Virus record (IMG/VR): IMGVR_UViG_3300025128_000105
Location: 1 to 41,214 of that record
Strand: one strand, 5' to 3'
Length of the DNA stretch: 41,214 bases
From: a virus
A program made the position numbers and the translations under genes. Below the pieces are notes generated by a model, which did not search any database, was not told the DNA's origin, and saw only the letters and a list, made by a program, of their open reading frames with translations. The first letter of the stretch is position 1; each line of letters starts with the position of its first letter. Shown here piece after piece: positions 1-9,113 of the stretch.

Positions 1-1608
1 TTGTGCAGCATTGCTTGCTTCTAACATTTCTTTGAACATAGCGCTCATTCTACTCATGCCAGATAACTCTGTTATAGCATTAAATATTCCATATCTTGGA
101 TCTTGAACTTCTCCTAATAATTCTCTTAAAACTTTTGGCGGTATATCTGCATCTTTCATAATTTGTTTTGCAAAATCTTCACCTTTTACATCCGATATTG
201 TTTTTTTAACGTAGTTTGGATCAGCTAAACCTCTTCTTGATTTTCTAGCTTTTACACCGTCCTCTAAAATTCTATCTACAATATTTTTTGCATCTTCATA
301 ATATTTAGTGCTATTAGGATCAAATGTTATATCTTTGTTTGCTTCTGCTATTTGTTTTCTAAAAAAATCTATTGATCTAATCATAGATTCATCAGTTGGT
401 TTATACTTACGAAACACACCAAGAATTGGTTGTTGTTCAAAAATTTTGTACGTGCTTTTTGTTAAAGTTTTTATTCTATCTTGTAATATATTTTTTAATT
501 CTTTAGAATTTAAATTACCTGTGGCCTCTATTAATCCGCCTATTTTAAGTCTTGACTCGTCTATTGTATCTATAATATTTTTTACAGTTTTTTCGTCCAC
601 ACCTTTTTTTGCAAGATCTTTTATAAAAGTGTCTGTTTTTTTAGGGTCTGATAATTTAGTTAAATCACCATCAAATAATAATTCATTTAATTCTTTATAA
701 AATTTATCTTTTTCTTTAGTTGTTAAAGATCTATCTAAAACTTCTTGCATTTGAGGAAACGCTCTTGAAATACCTCTATCTAATTGTTTAATAAGTTCTG
801 TGGTCCTGTTTAAATCACTTGCCTTAAAACCCTCCATGACTTTTTGTGAAGCAAACAAAGATTTTGTTAAATCTCCTTCTGGAGTAAACGCAGTTACTAT
901 TTTACCTAAAAACCTGTCTAGTCTTGAATTACTATAAATAAGTTCCTGTCCTCTAGTTGCCATGGCTTTTGCTGATTTACCTACACCTGCAACAAAAGGT
1001 GTTAATAACAAAGATTCACTACCAAATTTAAATCTATTCATTAATTTTCTAGTAGCGTCTTCTCGACCACCTTCTAATGCATATACATCTAATTGAGTTG
1101 GTCCTCTATCAAGTATGTCACCAAAACTACCTATTTCTTCAACGTCAGCAACAAACGCTTCTCCTGTTGCGCCTCCGATAGCACCTACACCAAACTTTGC
1201 ATAACCTGCTTTTTTATTTAACTCATCAGCTATTTGTCTTTGTTTTGTTAAATTTTTAGAACCAGCACTTACTAATTGACCTGCTTTTTTTGCATCAAAA
1301 TATTTTTGTGTTAATCTACTAGCTAGTTTAAAACCTGCGGTCCCTGGCACACCTATTTGAACTAGTGTTTGCACAAGTCGACCTACACCATTTTGTTCAG
1401 CAACCTCCTCAAATGGGTTTAACTTATCAAAAAACATTTCTACTGATGCAGCCGTATTTGTATCTAAACCTAGATCAATTAACTCTGCACCTAATGAAAA
1501 AGCTCCTTCAACAACTTTAATACCTCCAGATGCTATACCTGCAAGACCTGCGGTATACCAGGATGCTTCGTTGTTTTGTTCTGCTGGGATGAGCGGTTGT
1601 AGTGCCAT
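1..1608 (-). CDS. Large internal virion-type protein, 3' part missing
   Basis: The frame is open from an ATG at 1606-1608 to the left edge, giving 536 codons with no stop, so the C-terminus lies outside the window. The N-terminus reads MALQPLIPAEQNNEASWYTAG. Alanine/glycine-rich helical segments follow (AGLAGIASGGIKVVEGAF, LVQIGVPGTAGFKLASRL), then a long charged, helix-prone region rich in Lys, Asp and Leu. I see no catalytic motif in the visible part. It is the last gene of the late operon, 8 nt downstream of the next gene, and follows three other proteins that look like injected virion proteins. A large protein in this place in short-tailed phages is usually an internal core or ejection protein. 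That role is inferred from position and composition. Confidence 0.75.
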   Translation of the reverse strand, partial: MALQPLIPAEQNNEASWYTAGLAGIASGGIKVVEGAFSLGAELIDLGLDTNTAASVEMFFDKLNPFEEVAEQNGVGRLVQTLVQIGVPGTAGFKLASRLTQKYFDAKKAGQLVSAGSKNLTKQRQIADELNKKAGYAKFGVGAIGGATGEAFVADVEEIGSFGDILDRGPTQLDVYALEGGREDATRKLMNRFKFGSESLLLTPFVAGVGKSAKAMATRGQELIYSNSRLDRFLGKIVTAFTPEGDLTKSLFASQKVMEGFKASDLNRTTELIKQLDRGISRAFPQMQEVLDRSLTTKEKDKFYKELNELLFDGDLTKLSDPKKTDTFIKDLAKKGVDEKTVKNIIDTIDESRLKIGGLIEATGNLNSKELKNILQDRIKTLTKSTYKIFEQQPILGVFRKYKPTDESMIRSIDFFRKQIAEANKDITFDPNSTKYYEDAKNIVDRILEDGVKARKSRRGLADPNYVKKTISDVKGEDFAKQIMKDADIPPKVLRELLGEVQDPRYGIFNAITELSGMSRMSAMFKEMLEASNAAQ

Positions 1609-1616
1609 TTACACTC

Positions 1617-2417
1617 CTATGCTATTGGATCGTCTATACTTAAACCAAAGTCAGATGGTGGTAATTTTTTTCCTTCTTCTCGTTCTTCGCCAATGCTTAC
1701 ATCAGGTAATTTTATTTCAGCTATTGTTTTAAATTCATCAAAGTAAACTTCACCATTTATTATTTGTATATATTTATAATTATCATCAAAAGGGTCATAT
1801 ACAAACTTACCATTTAATTTACCCAATTGTTTTTTACCTAGTGATGAGTTTACTAAGTCTTTGTCTCTAACATCAAAAGTTAAAACACCACCATATCTAG
1901 GACCAGTAACTTGAGTTCTTAAATCATCAGCTAACGTTGTTTCAAATTTACCAGCTCTTTCTGCAACTAAAGGTGGTAAATCTGCTTCTATAAATGAACT
2001 AATAGAAAGGTTTAAAAGATCATCATCTGATTTCATAGATGCTATTTTTTCTCTAGATTCTATGTCTGCTTCTTGTAATTCTTTTTTAAACTCTTGGCCT
2101 TTTTCTCTTTCACTCGTTATGAAAGCTCTTTCAGCTGCTGTTTTTGCTCTTTCCATTTGTCCTGCTTGTAAAACGTTAAATGGATCTTTTGCAGCCGTTG
2201 CAGCTGTTTGAAATATATTACCTGTTGGTGGTGTAGATAAAAGGTTTAAACCAAAGCTAGTTAAAAAACCAGGCACACTTCCGGGCATAAAATTACCCAT
2301 AGCATATGGATTGGATCCTTGTTGATATTGTTTTCTTGGTTTATCTAGTCCTGATGTAATACCAGTTCCTGCAGAACCACCTATTCTAAACATTGGTCTT
2401 TTTAAAATTCTATTCAT
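1617..2417 (-). CDS. Internal virion-like protein with RPMFRIGG N-terminus
   Basis: A 266-residue protein. The N-terminus (MNRILKRPMFRIGGSAGTG) has a basic RPMFR-GG motif that I associate with marine phage structural proteins. A hydrophobic/glycine stretch (about 45-65) is followed by a strongly charged helix (about 85-130, AAERAFITSEREKGQEFKKE). The C-terminal third looks like beta structure, with GKLNGKFVYDPFDD and YIQIINGEVYFDEF. Its ATG overlaps the upstream stop by one base (TAATG), so translation is probably coupled. No enzyme motif is visible. A role as an internal or injected virion protein is inferred from its neighbours. Confidence 0.7.
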   Translation of the reverse strand: MNRILKRPMFRIGGSAGTGITSGLDKPRKQYQQGSNPYAMGNFMPGSVPGFLTSFGLNLLSTPPTGNIFQTAATAAKDPFNVLQAGQMERAKTAAERAFITSEREKGQEFKKELQEADIESREKIASMKSDDDLLNLSISSFIEADLPPLVAERAGKFETTLADDLRTQVTGPRYGGVLTFDVRDKDLVNSSLGKKQLGKLNGKFVYDPFDDNYKYIQIINGEVYFDEFKTIAEIKLPDVSIGEEREEGKKLPPSDFGLSIDDPIA

Positions 2418-3448
2418 TAACTTGTTGTTCCTTGAAAAGGTGTTGTAAATTTACCTGTTAATCCTCCATAAATACCAGCAAGTGTTGTACCAACTCCTAA
2501 AGCTGTTTGTAAAGGCGTAGGATTAGGCACGTTTGTAGATGAGAATTGTGCAGGGTATCCACCCATAATTCCTGTTACTTGTGAAGCGTACCTATCTAAT
2601 TGTTCTTGTGGTAAGAATGTTGCTTGTCTCGTTGCTTCTCTTTGTGCATCAAGAGTTGCTTGTTGTTGCGCTTGGTTCAGTGCGCCCAACTGACCTAAAC
2701 GTGAAATATTTTGTCCTGCTACTTGTCCTGCTTGTGCTCCTAATTGAGATTGAAATCCACCCAACCCTTGTTGTTGTGCAGCTAATGCACCCCTATTTGC
2801 AATATCTTGTTGTCTAGCTTGCATTGCTTGTCCGAATCCTTGTTGCAAGAGACCGGCTTGTAATAAAGCACGTTCTCTCGCAGCCCCTGTGCCAAACTCT
2901 GCGAGTTGCACTCCCGCTCGACCACTGCCGAGCGCACCCAAAGCTGCTTGTTGATCTCTGATCTGTTGTTCTTGTATTTGTTTATTACGGTCAAATTCTG
3001 CTAATGTTGCATCAATAACTTGTGTTTGAAAAGGAGACATAAATTGTTGCACTTGGGTCGTGGTTGGTGCTCCAAGTTGTACTCCACCTAGTGTTGTTGC
3101 TGCATCTGTTGCTGCTGTCTGTGCTTGAGTTAAAAACGGTTGAAATGCTGCAAGCCCTGTTGTTCCTGCTTGTGATTCTGCTATTGTTTGTGCTCTTTGT
3201 TGTAATGCATCTTGCGCTGCAACTTGTGGCGCAAGTCCAGTTAAACTTTGTTGTCTTATTTCAAACGCTCTAGCTGCATCTTGTCTGGCTTTAAAAGCAT
3301 CTGCATCTTCACCTGGTCTTTGAGATATACCAGCTAAACCTGTGGTTACTACGGGTACGCCTGTTTGTGCTACTACCTGTGTTGCTAGATCTTTACCTAG
3401 ATCTTCAACAAATTGTGCGGGTAATGTTCTTGTAGTTGTAACAGCCAT
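2417..3448 (-). CDS. Alanine/glutamine-rich internal virion protein
   Basis: A 343-residue protein dominated by Ala, Gln and Gly. Long heptad-like helices (about 55-270) lack aromatic residues, and the central segment contains MSPFQTQVIDATLAEFDR and QQAALGALGSGRAGVQ. A glycine-rich, more hydrophobic end (GVGTTLAGIYGGLTGKF) could touch or cross a membrane. This composition matches proteins stored inside short-tailed phage heads and ejected with DNA, such as the P22 gp7 or T7 gp14 type. No significant similarity can be claimed by eye. It starts at ATG 3448, overlapping the previous stop by one base. Confidence 0.72.
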   Translation of the reverse strand: MAVTTTRTLPAQFVEDLGKDLATQVVAQTGVPVVTTGLAGISQRPGEDADAFKARQDAARAFEIRQQSLTGLAPQVAAQDALQQRAQTIAESQAGTTGLAAFQPFLTQAQTAATDAATTLGGVQLGAPTTTQVQQFMSPFQTQVIDATLAEFDRNKQIQEQQIRDQQAALGALGSGRAGVQLAEFGTGAARERALLQAGLLQQGFGQAMQARQQDIANRGALAAQQQGLGGFQSQLGAQAGQVAGQNISRLGQLGALNQAQQQATLDAQREATRQATFLPQEQLDRYASQVTGIMGGYPAQFSSTNVPNPTPLQTALGVGTTLAGIYGGLTGKFTTPFQGTTS

Positions 3449-5409
3449 TATATAACTTCTCCTAGTCTTTGTGATGTTTGAAACATTTCTCTAGCGCCTT
3501 TTAATCCTTGCGATTCTTCAGATACATCACCTCCGGATTCGAGGTTCTTCATCATGTTATACATAACTTCAGCCCCTTTGTCCACATCTCCATCGCCTGC
3601 ATTTCTAACAGCATCAGCCGTAAATACAAACTCATTCTTTGATAATCTTGCAGGGACATCATCTGCCTTTTCCATACGTCCTATTGGCACAAAGCCACCT
3701 TCAGCTCTTAAATCCATTTCTTTACCACCCATATCTAGTAATGGCATAGTCTTTTTAGCTACAGGTTCTTTTTCTATATCTCCACCCTCAGCTGCAAATC
3801 TTCTAGGTATAAAAGCATATGGATCTTTTCTAATAGCCTCTATATCTATACCTTCTCCTCTGTAAGTATCCTCATCTTCATCTTCATCCTCTGGTTTTGG
3901 TGTCATGAAATATGATGCTAATGTAGGTAGACCAATGGCTCTTAAAGCAGACATTTTACCGCCAGTGCCAAAAATACCAGAAAAAGGTACAAGATTACCT
4001 TTTGCAGGATTTCCTAATAATTTTTCTCCACCGAATAAAATATTTTTTGCACCTGCTCTAGTAAAAATTGCAGGAAAATTAGCTGCAACCGAAGTTGGTG
4101 CGTAAGTTCCTAATTTAAATAAACTTCCCATTCCACCACCAGCTGCCAGTGATCCTAGTCCTGCTGTTCCTGCATATAATAATGCAGCTTTACCTACTGG
4201 TGACTTTGCAATTTTTTTAACTGTTCTTGTAACTTTCTTAACAAGTTTACCTAAACCATACATCTGTCTTGCAGATTCAAAATCAAACTCTCCACCTACA
4301 ACTGTGTCTGCTATACCACCTTTATTAAATAATCTGTATGCTTGTCTATTTTCAAATGGATTACCACCAACACTTGCGTAATAGTCTTCTTCTTCGACGG
4401 GTGCTGATGCTTGTGTTATAGGTATAAAAGGCTGTGCTCCTCCATCTCCTTCTTGTCTAAATTCATCTGGATATGAAGCTTTGTATTGATTGGGTGCAAA
4501 TTCTTTCATTAATTCTTTTGTTGATGTTTTTGAAGAATCAATACTTTGTAACAAACCTATTTCTTTAGATAAAGACTGTAATTTTTCTTTCGTAACAGGT
4601 CCACCCATTTTTGGGCCTACTATGTTCGCTAAAGTTCCAAATGTACTAAACCCTTTTACTGGAGTAAAAAAATCTATTTGTCTTTTATCAGCTAAAACAT
4701 CATCTATTGTTTTATCGCTATATAAATCAGTCATTCCTGTAATACTTGGAGCTTGATCAATTAAATCGTCAAATGTTTCAAGTGGATCATCATACGCTGG
4801 ATTAATATTAAGTAACTCTAAACCAGCCGCTATTTTATTTTTTCTTTGGTTTATATATCTATCAATCGCTTTTTGTTTAGTTCCTATATTATAAAGATTC
4901 ATTTTTTCTACAAAAGTTAAATCCTTTTGTTTGGCGTATCTGTTTCTAACACCTTTTGCTATTTGATTTGCTTCTTGTAAAGTTTTTAAATCATCTGTGT
5001 CTTTTATTCCAGCACCTGCGGATATGGCTCCCGCACGAAAACCTCTTGCCTGAGCGTCTGTCATACCTGCAACTCTTTCTCCTCTTTCTGCAGCACTTAC
5101 ATCCTCTCCAGAAAAACCTCCAACTGGACCGTCTTTATCACCTGCACTATCTAACGACATAATGCCTTCTGGACCTTCATTAGGTCCATCTTTCAAAGAT
5201 CCATGTATATCTTCTTTTAATAGTAATTTTTTTTCAGCGTCTGTAATATAAGCTAATTCTGTTGCTGGTTTGTTAGGACCAGACTTCCATTTTATAGGTA
5301 CATTAGAAACAGTTTCCTGTTCACCAAGGTAGTTTTTTACACCACCTTGCATAGCAACGTTACCGTCTTTTAACATCTGTCTAACTTGTTGTGCTCTTGT
5401 TATGGCCAT
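3448..5409 (-). CDS. Large structural protein with DDVPARLS-NEFVFTADAV C-terminal domain
   Basis: A 653-residue protein. The N-terminal half is charged and helical. A glycine motif (FNKGGIADTVVGGEFDF, about 360) is followed by a basic helix and an alanine/glycine hydrophobic segment (VGKAALLYAGTAGLGSLAAGG, about 405-425) that could insert in a membrane. The C-terminus has FVPIGRMEKADDVPARLSKN then EFVFTADAVRNAGDGDVDKG, a domain I have seen repeatedly in marine phage structural proteins. Upstream lies a Glu/Asp run (PEDEDEDEDT). It is coupled to the downstream gene by a one-base overlap. Likely an internal or tail-associated virion protein; its biochemical role is unknown. Confidence 0.75.
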   Translation of the reverse strand: MAITRAQQVRQMLKDGNVAMQGGVKNYLGEQETVSNVPIKWKSGPNKPATELAYITDAEKKLLLKEDIHGSLKDGPNEGPEGIMSLDSAGDKDGPVGGFSGEDVSAAERGERVAGMTDAQARGFRAGAISAGAGIKDTDDLKTLQEANQIAKGVRNRYAKQKDLTFVEKMNLYNIGTKQKAIDRYINQRKNKIAAGLELLNINPAYDDPLETFDDLIDQAPSITGMTDLYSDKTIDDVLADKRQIDFFTPVKGFSTFGTLANIVGPKMGGPVTKEKLQSLSKEIGLLQSIDSSKTSTKELMKEFAPNQYKASYPDEFRQEGDGGAQPFIPITQASAPVEEEDYYASVGGNPFENRQAYRLFNKGGIADTVVGGEFDFESARQMYGLGKLVKKVTRTVKKIAKSPVGKAALLYAGTAGLGSLAAGGGMGSLFKLGTYAPTSVAANFPAIFTRAGAKNILFGGEKLLGNPAKGNLVPFSGIFGTGGKMSALRAIGLPTLASYFMTPKPEDEDEDEDTYRGEGIDIEAIRKDPYAFIPRRFAAEGGDIEKEPVAKKTMPLLDMGGKEMDLRAEGGFVPIGRMEKADDVPARLSKNEFVFTADAVRNAGDGDVDKGAEVMYNMMKNLESGGDVSEESQGLKGAREMFQTSQRLGEVI

Positions 5410-5418
5410 TTGTCTATC

Positions 5419-5598
5419 TTATTTTGTTTTAGAAAAAATATCAAGTTTTGGCATTAAAACTGTAACATCTTTTCTTATATCAGTTTCTGGAATATTCTTA
5501 GATTTCCACTCTTCATCACTCATATATTGTTCTCCAGTTTTAATATTTGTTATTTTCTCTATTATTTTATCTGGATATATTGTTGGTATATCTTTCAT
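5419..5598 (-). CDS. Small conserved-looking phage protein, 59 aa
   Basis: A 59-residue frame from ATG 5596-5598 to a TAA at 5419. It begins MKDIPTIYPDKIIEKITNIK and contains the motif TGEQYMSDEEWKSKNIP, ending VTVLMPKLDIFSKTK. The start codon overlaps the stop of the upstream gene (TAATG), which supports expression. The mix of charged and aromatic residues is that of a small folded protein. I recall similar short proteins beside structural genes in marine phages but know no function. Confidence 0.72.
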   Translation of the reverse strand: MKDIPTIYPDKIIEKITNIKTGEQYMSDEEWKSKNIPETDIRKDVTVLMPKLDIFSKTK

Positions 5599-5936
5599 TA
5601 TGTAACCTCCCTTGGTTGAATTTCTAATATAGAAGCTATTACAAATAACTCATTTGCTTGAGCTGCCTGTACTTTTAATGACTCACCCTCTTCTATTATT
5701 AATGGATTTGTTAATAGTTCTAATGTTTCTTTAGATCCTACAGCTTTATCTTTGTATATGTTAAATATGGCTCCGCTAGCGTTTACTAAAGTTACAGTTA
5801 ATGTAGTACCCGACCCAGCATCTTCCGTTGCTAATAATGATTTAACAATAGATGTTTTAGCTGTTGGCACAGTATACAAAGTTGTTAGGTCTGTTGTAGT
5901 TAAATCTACTTTTTTATTTATAAAACTATTTGCCAT
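5598..5936 (-). CDS. Small beta-rich structural protein, 112 aa
   Basis: A 112-residue protein of alternating hydrophobic and Thr/Ser residues (DLTTTDLTTLYTVPTAKTSI, GTTLTVTLVNASGAIFNIYK), typical of a compact beta-sandwich virion component such as a tail or fibre accessory. It is coupled to both neighbours by TAATG overlaps. No catalytic motif is seen. The tail assignment is inferred because it sits directly downstream of the tail-hub-like gene. Confidence 0.72.
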   Translation of the reverse strand: MANSFINKKVDLTTTDLTTLYTVPTAKTSIVKSLLATEDAGSGTTLTVTLVNASGAIFNIYKDKAVGSKETLELLTNPLIIEEGESLKVQAAQANELFVIASILEIQPREVT

Positions 5937-6100
5937 TAATTTAAAAAGAAGTTTTGAGCTTCTACCTCCTCTTTTAGTTCTTGTTGATATGTTGTATTTA
6001 ATTTTACAATAACACCATCTAAGTCTCTAGTCTGTGCTTCGGCTACAGTATAGTCATATTCTACACTAGGTCTTGTTAATACTTGCACTATTTTTGCCAT
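5936..6100 (-). CDS. Small hypothetical protein, 54 aa
   Basis: The frame starts at ATG 6098-6100, overlapping the upstream TAA, and ends at 5936, overlapping the next ATG. The product starts MAKIVQVLTRPSVEYDYTVA and ends in a short helix with EELKEEV-like charge, predicted LNTTYQQELKEEVEAQNFF. The two-sided TAATG coupling is the main support. Function unknown. Confidence 0.62.
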   Translation of the reverse strand: MAKIVQVLTRPSVEYDYTVAEAQTRDLDGVIVKLNTTYQQELKEEVEAQNFFLN

Positions 6101-8307
6101 TATCTTCTTCCATCTGGTTGTATATCTAATCTAAAAGTTCCAAGTTTCCAACTTTGACTTACCGCTGTGTTTTCTATTTTAAGAGCTATCGCTCTGGCTC
6201 TTGCCCTAGTATCAACTTTTAGTGTGCTTGATGTTATATCAAATGGTCCTAAAGATGAACTTGCTTGTGAGTCATTTGGAAAATTTCTTAATTGTAATGT
6301 AACTCTTGTAGTCCCTGTTTGTGTTATAAAATCAGGAATAAATCTTCTTATCTTCATTAAAAATTCACCATCTCCTCTTATATCAGCCACGCCTGTTGAC
6401 TGACCTGTGATTCCTCTTCTTTGACTTATGTCAAAATCTCCTGATGATATATTAGATAGTATAGCAGTTATCGTTCCATTTCTATTTTGGTCTGTTCCAA
6501 CTTCGTGTTCATAGTAAGCTGTTCTACCCTCAGTATTTCCAATAACATCAAAAGATGCATCATTACCAGCATCATAATCTAATGCATGTGGTTGACCAAA
6601 TACTGCAGAATCTTTCCACATAGTTCTATCTAAAGTGCCAACTGTCCATACTGGTCTTTGTGGAGATGAATCAAAATAATTATATGTAACACATTTATTA
6701 ACTACATCTGATGTAGACGATGGATAAAACCAAATTACTTCACCAAATAAGTTATTTAGTCCTGCGGACACCATTTGGTTACCAGATAATAAATTTATAT
6801 CATCATAAACAAAATCTTCAACTAAACATGGTAAAGATTCTAGTCTACCAGCAAATCTAAAAAAACCATTTTCTGACATCCAATAAGCTGCACCATCAAC
6901 TTCCACACATGCGTTCTGTCCAACTAATCCACAGTTAGTTCCTACTTGTGAGAAAGCAAACGTAAACGGCGAGCCAACAAAACGTTGTGTAAATAATGCA
7001 GTATCTGTCCAAACATAAATAGCATCTCTACCTCTAATAGCTCCCATGATCCGTGATCCATCGGCCAGTCTTTGTGTACCAGCTGTATTAGTTGCTGTTG
7101 GTGTGTATGTATTAATATCTTCTTGGTCCGAGAATCTAATAAACATATCGTCTTGTGTCGTAATATCTCCAATAGTTGTTTCTGTTCCAAAAAATACTAA
7201 GTGACGGTCTGGAGTAGATACAACCATGTGTCTTGATGCTGTTGGTGCACCTGTAATAATTGAAGCTCTTGTCGTAGTTGCGTTACCTAAACTAGAGTCC
7301 CAAGAAAAAACAGCACTATCATGTATTAAACAAATAGCTTTATCACCAAAGTTATCTATAGACCACATACCAGGGTCTAATGCTAAACCTTCCGCTGTTT
7401 GTTGGTTCCAAGCTCCAAAGTCACTTGTGTTTGTTACAGTTGCTCCAGTTGAGTGTGAGGCCCTTGTCGTTCCTCTTACTGCTCTTGTAATACCTGTTAA
7501 ATCATTACCTGAAACTCCTGTATATGATATTTCTTCAGTTCCTACTTTTATAAAATTTGTTCCGGTATCTGGAAAACCAACTGTGCTTGTTAACGTTATT
7601 GAAGTTCCTGAACTTCCAGTTCCAAATGCATCATTACCTAAAGCCCCGTTTAATGTTGTGGTAATCGCATTTGATGCTTGTCCACCCCATGATCCAAGAC
7701 CCCAGCCATATCCTTTTTCTTGAACCGGTGTACCAACAGGATAATAGTGTTGCACTCTAATACCTCCAGATGTTGTAGCACCAGACCCAGATTCATTAGA
7801 AGGCATAGTTATCGTTAATGTTGCTGATGTAGGAGTAGAAGTTACCATAAATTTTTTATCGTCAAAATCAGAAGATCCAAAATTAGATCCAGTTATTGTA
7901 GAAAAATTATCTAATAAAATAATGTCTCCTGTAGATATACCGTGTGAAGTGCTAAAAGTTATTGTAACTTCTGGTTGTCCATTGGTTGTGCTAAATGCAC
8001 TTGTAAGAGTTGTTGTAGTTTTGATGGGGTGTATGTCATAAAATACACCGCCTGAAAACGCATATAAAATACGATTAGTCCCTATTATAGCATATCTTCT
8101 TGATTGACTGTTAATAAAATGATGAAGACCTCTACCAGCACCAGTTAATTCATTTTCATTCACGTTTCCCAGCTGATTCCAGCCGCCTATTTTTTCAGGT
8201 ATACCGTATCTAAATCTAACATTATCACAGTCTATCCACTGCCCTTCGGCCCCTGTGGCTGTAATTTGTTTATTTATTCCTGGTTGAAATCCTATTTTTT
8301 GCAACAT
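6100..8307 (-). CDS. Tail hub/nozzle-like structural protein
   Basis: A 735-residue protein. The N-terminus (MLQKIGFQPGINKQITATGA) and the segment QWIDCDNVRFRYGIPEKIGG resemble packaged-DNA-stabilisation or tail-nozzle proteins of P22 gp10 type, which close the portal channel. An inserted module around 235-300 has GFPDTGTNFIKVGTEEISYTG and TGITRAVRGTTRASHSTGA, a small beta domain common in phage tail proteins. The rest looks like a beta-propeller with Trp/Gly-rich blades (for example AIYVWTDTALFTQRF). A Shine-Dalgarno AAGGAATG precedes the ATG. It lies just downstream of the oxygenase array. The gp10-like assignment is by eye and moderate. Confidence 0.7.
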   Translation of the reverse strand: MLQKIGFQPGINKQITATGAEGQWIDCDNVRFRYGIPEKIGGWNQLGNVNENELTGAGRGLHHFINSQSRRYAIIGTNRILYAFSGGVFYDIHPIKTTTTLTSAFSTTNGQPEVTITFSTSHGISTGDIILLDNFSTITGSNFGSSDFDDKKFMVTSTPTSATLTITMPSNESGSGATTSGGIRVQHYYPVGTPVQEKGYGWGLGSWGGQASNAITTTLNGALGNDAFGTGSSGTSITLTSTVGFPDTGTNFIKVGTEEISYTGVSGNDLTGITRAVRGTTRASHSTGATVTNTSDFGAWNQQTAEGLALDPGMWSIDNFGDKAICLIHDSAVFSWDSSLGNATTTRASIITGAPTASRHMVVSTPDRHLVFFGTETTIGDITTQDDMFIRFSDQEDINTYTPTATNTAGTQRLADGSRIMGAIRGRDAIYVWTDTALFTQRFVGSPFTFAFSQVGTNCGLVGQNACVEVDGAAYWMSENGFFRFAGRLESLPCLVEDFVYDDINLLSGNQMVSAGLNNLFGEVIWFYPSSTSDVVNKCVTYNYFDSSPQRPVWTVGTLDRTMWKDSAVFGQPHALDYDAGNDASFDVIGNTEGRTAYYEHEVGTDQNRNGTITAILSNISSGDFDISQRRGITGQSTGVADIRGDGEFLMKIRRFIPDFITQTGTTRVTLQLRNFPNDSQASSSLGPFDITSSTLKVDTRARARAIALKIENTAVSQSWKLGTFRLDIQPDGRR

Positions 8308-8356
8308 GCATCATTCCTTAACATACTTTTTATGGTTTAGGTAGACGGCAGTTTAC

Positions 8357-8386
8357 TTGACTTTTAGGCGTTTATCAATATATAAT
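8357..8386 (+). promoter_or_regulatory. Sigma70-like promoter of the 8395 gene
   Basis: TTGACT (8357-8362), an 18-nt spacer and a perfect TATAAT (8381-8386). The expected start site (about 8393) falls at the ATG (8395), leaving no room for a ribosome binding site. It fires rightward, against the late operon. Confidence 0.65.
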
Positions 8387-8394
8387 GATTAAAG

Positions 8395-8607
8395 ATGAAA
8401 GACGTAAAAGACGATATTATTAAAGATTTAGAGTTAAAATTAGACATGGCTGAACAAGTAAAAGTGTCAGAGGTTCAGTTTAATACTGATCTTAAAGATC
8501 GAATAGAAAAGCTAGAATTGCATATCGAAACCTTGTTAAAGGTTAATGAATTCTTTAGACAAAAAGTATTAAAGTATAAGTCTATTGTTTCTAAGTTAAC
8601 GAAATAA
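8395..8607 (+). CDS. Small coiled-coil protein, possibly leaderless
   Basis: A 70-residue, highly charged helical protein starting MKDVKDDIIKDLELKLDMAE, with heptad-like Leu/Ile spacing over nearly its whole length (LELHIETLLKVNEFF) and no Cys or Trp. It is probably a dimeric coiled coil. It is the only likely plus-strand gene in the left 38 kb. Its 3' end overlaps the end of the last oxygenase gene by 17 nt tail to tail. Its promoter is strong by consensus and places the transcript start at the ATG. It could be a regulator or an early gene; the sequence alone does not say. Confidence 0.65.
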   Translation: MKDVKDDIIKDLELKLDMAEQVKVSEVQFNTDLKDRIEKLELHIETLLKVNEFFRQKVLKYKSIVSKLTK

Positions 8608-9112
8608 AATTATAATACCCTGTAATTAAATACCTAATTTTATTCTGAGGACAAGGTTGACCTCTGTGAGTGTGAGTAAAATAAGGTGGAAATAGAACAG
8701 CTTTACCTGCTTCTGACTCTATTGTTTCTCCACTAAAAAATTCTGTGCCACAATTATGGTCGCTTAAATAAAGTTGAAATACCATAACTCTTGTAGCATA
8801 GTCACCACAATGTTCTGAGTGCCATTTGTTAAAATAATCACCTGGTTTAAATTTTTTAAATCGTAAAGAAGTCATTGCCCATTTATCCTTTGTTAAGTTT
8901 AACTCTGGGTAATAAGAACAATACTTTTGAACCATATCTAAAGCTTCAGTAACAATTAATTTTTGAATTTTTTTATCTTTAATATCTTTAAAGCTATAAT
9001 TAGAGTCTTTATTGTTGTCTGTTATTAAACCCTTATCTAAAGCTTTTATTAAAGTTTTACATTTAGTCTTTGTAATAAATTGTTTTTTAACAGCTATAAA
9101 ATTTTTTTTCAT
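8591..9112 (-). CDS. 2OG-Fe(II) oxygenase-like protein A (HxE type)
   Basis: A 173-residue protein with the double-stranded beta-helix signature of prolyl-4-hydroxylase-like oxygenases. WHSEH gives probable metal ligands H98 and E100, THTHRG gives the distal His (H149), and KIRYLITGY gives the 2-oxoglutarate-binding Arg (R160). QLYLSDHNCGTEFF is the usual core strand with GGTEF-like turn. Members typically use Fe(II), O2 and 2-oxoglutarate to hydroxylate a protein, small molecule or nucleic acid; the substrate here is unknown. It is the last gene of an eight-gene array and a close paralogue of its neighbour at 9114-9632. GC is very low. Glu replaces the commoner Asp in the HxD motif. Confidence 0.85.
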   Translation of the reverse strand: MKKNFIAVKKQFITKTKCKTLIKALDKGLITDNNKDSNYSFKDIKDKKIQKLIVTEALDMVQKYCSYYPELNLTKDKWAMTSLRFKKFKPGDYFNKWHSEHCGDYATRVMVFQLYLSDHNCGTEFFSGETIESEAGKAVLFPPYFTHTHRGQPCPQNKIRYLITGYYNFISLT

Positions 9113-9113
9113 G

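Noticed and set aside
308-700. 130-aa plus-strand frame
   Set aside because: It is antisense to the partial internal virion gene, whose frame is open throughout; the product is a low-complexity Phe/Ser/Ile-rich shadow.
2782-2994. 70-aa minus-strand frame inside the Ala/Gln-rich gene
   Set aside because: Different frame of a repetitive gene; no protein-like pattern.
7226-7723. 165-aa plus-strand frame
   Set aside because: Antisense to the tail-hub-like gene, with the skewed Val/Pro composition of a shadow and no promoter or ribosome site.
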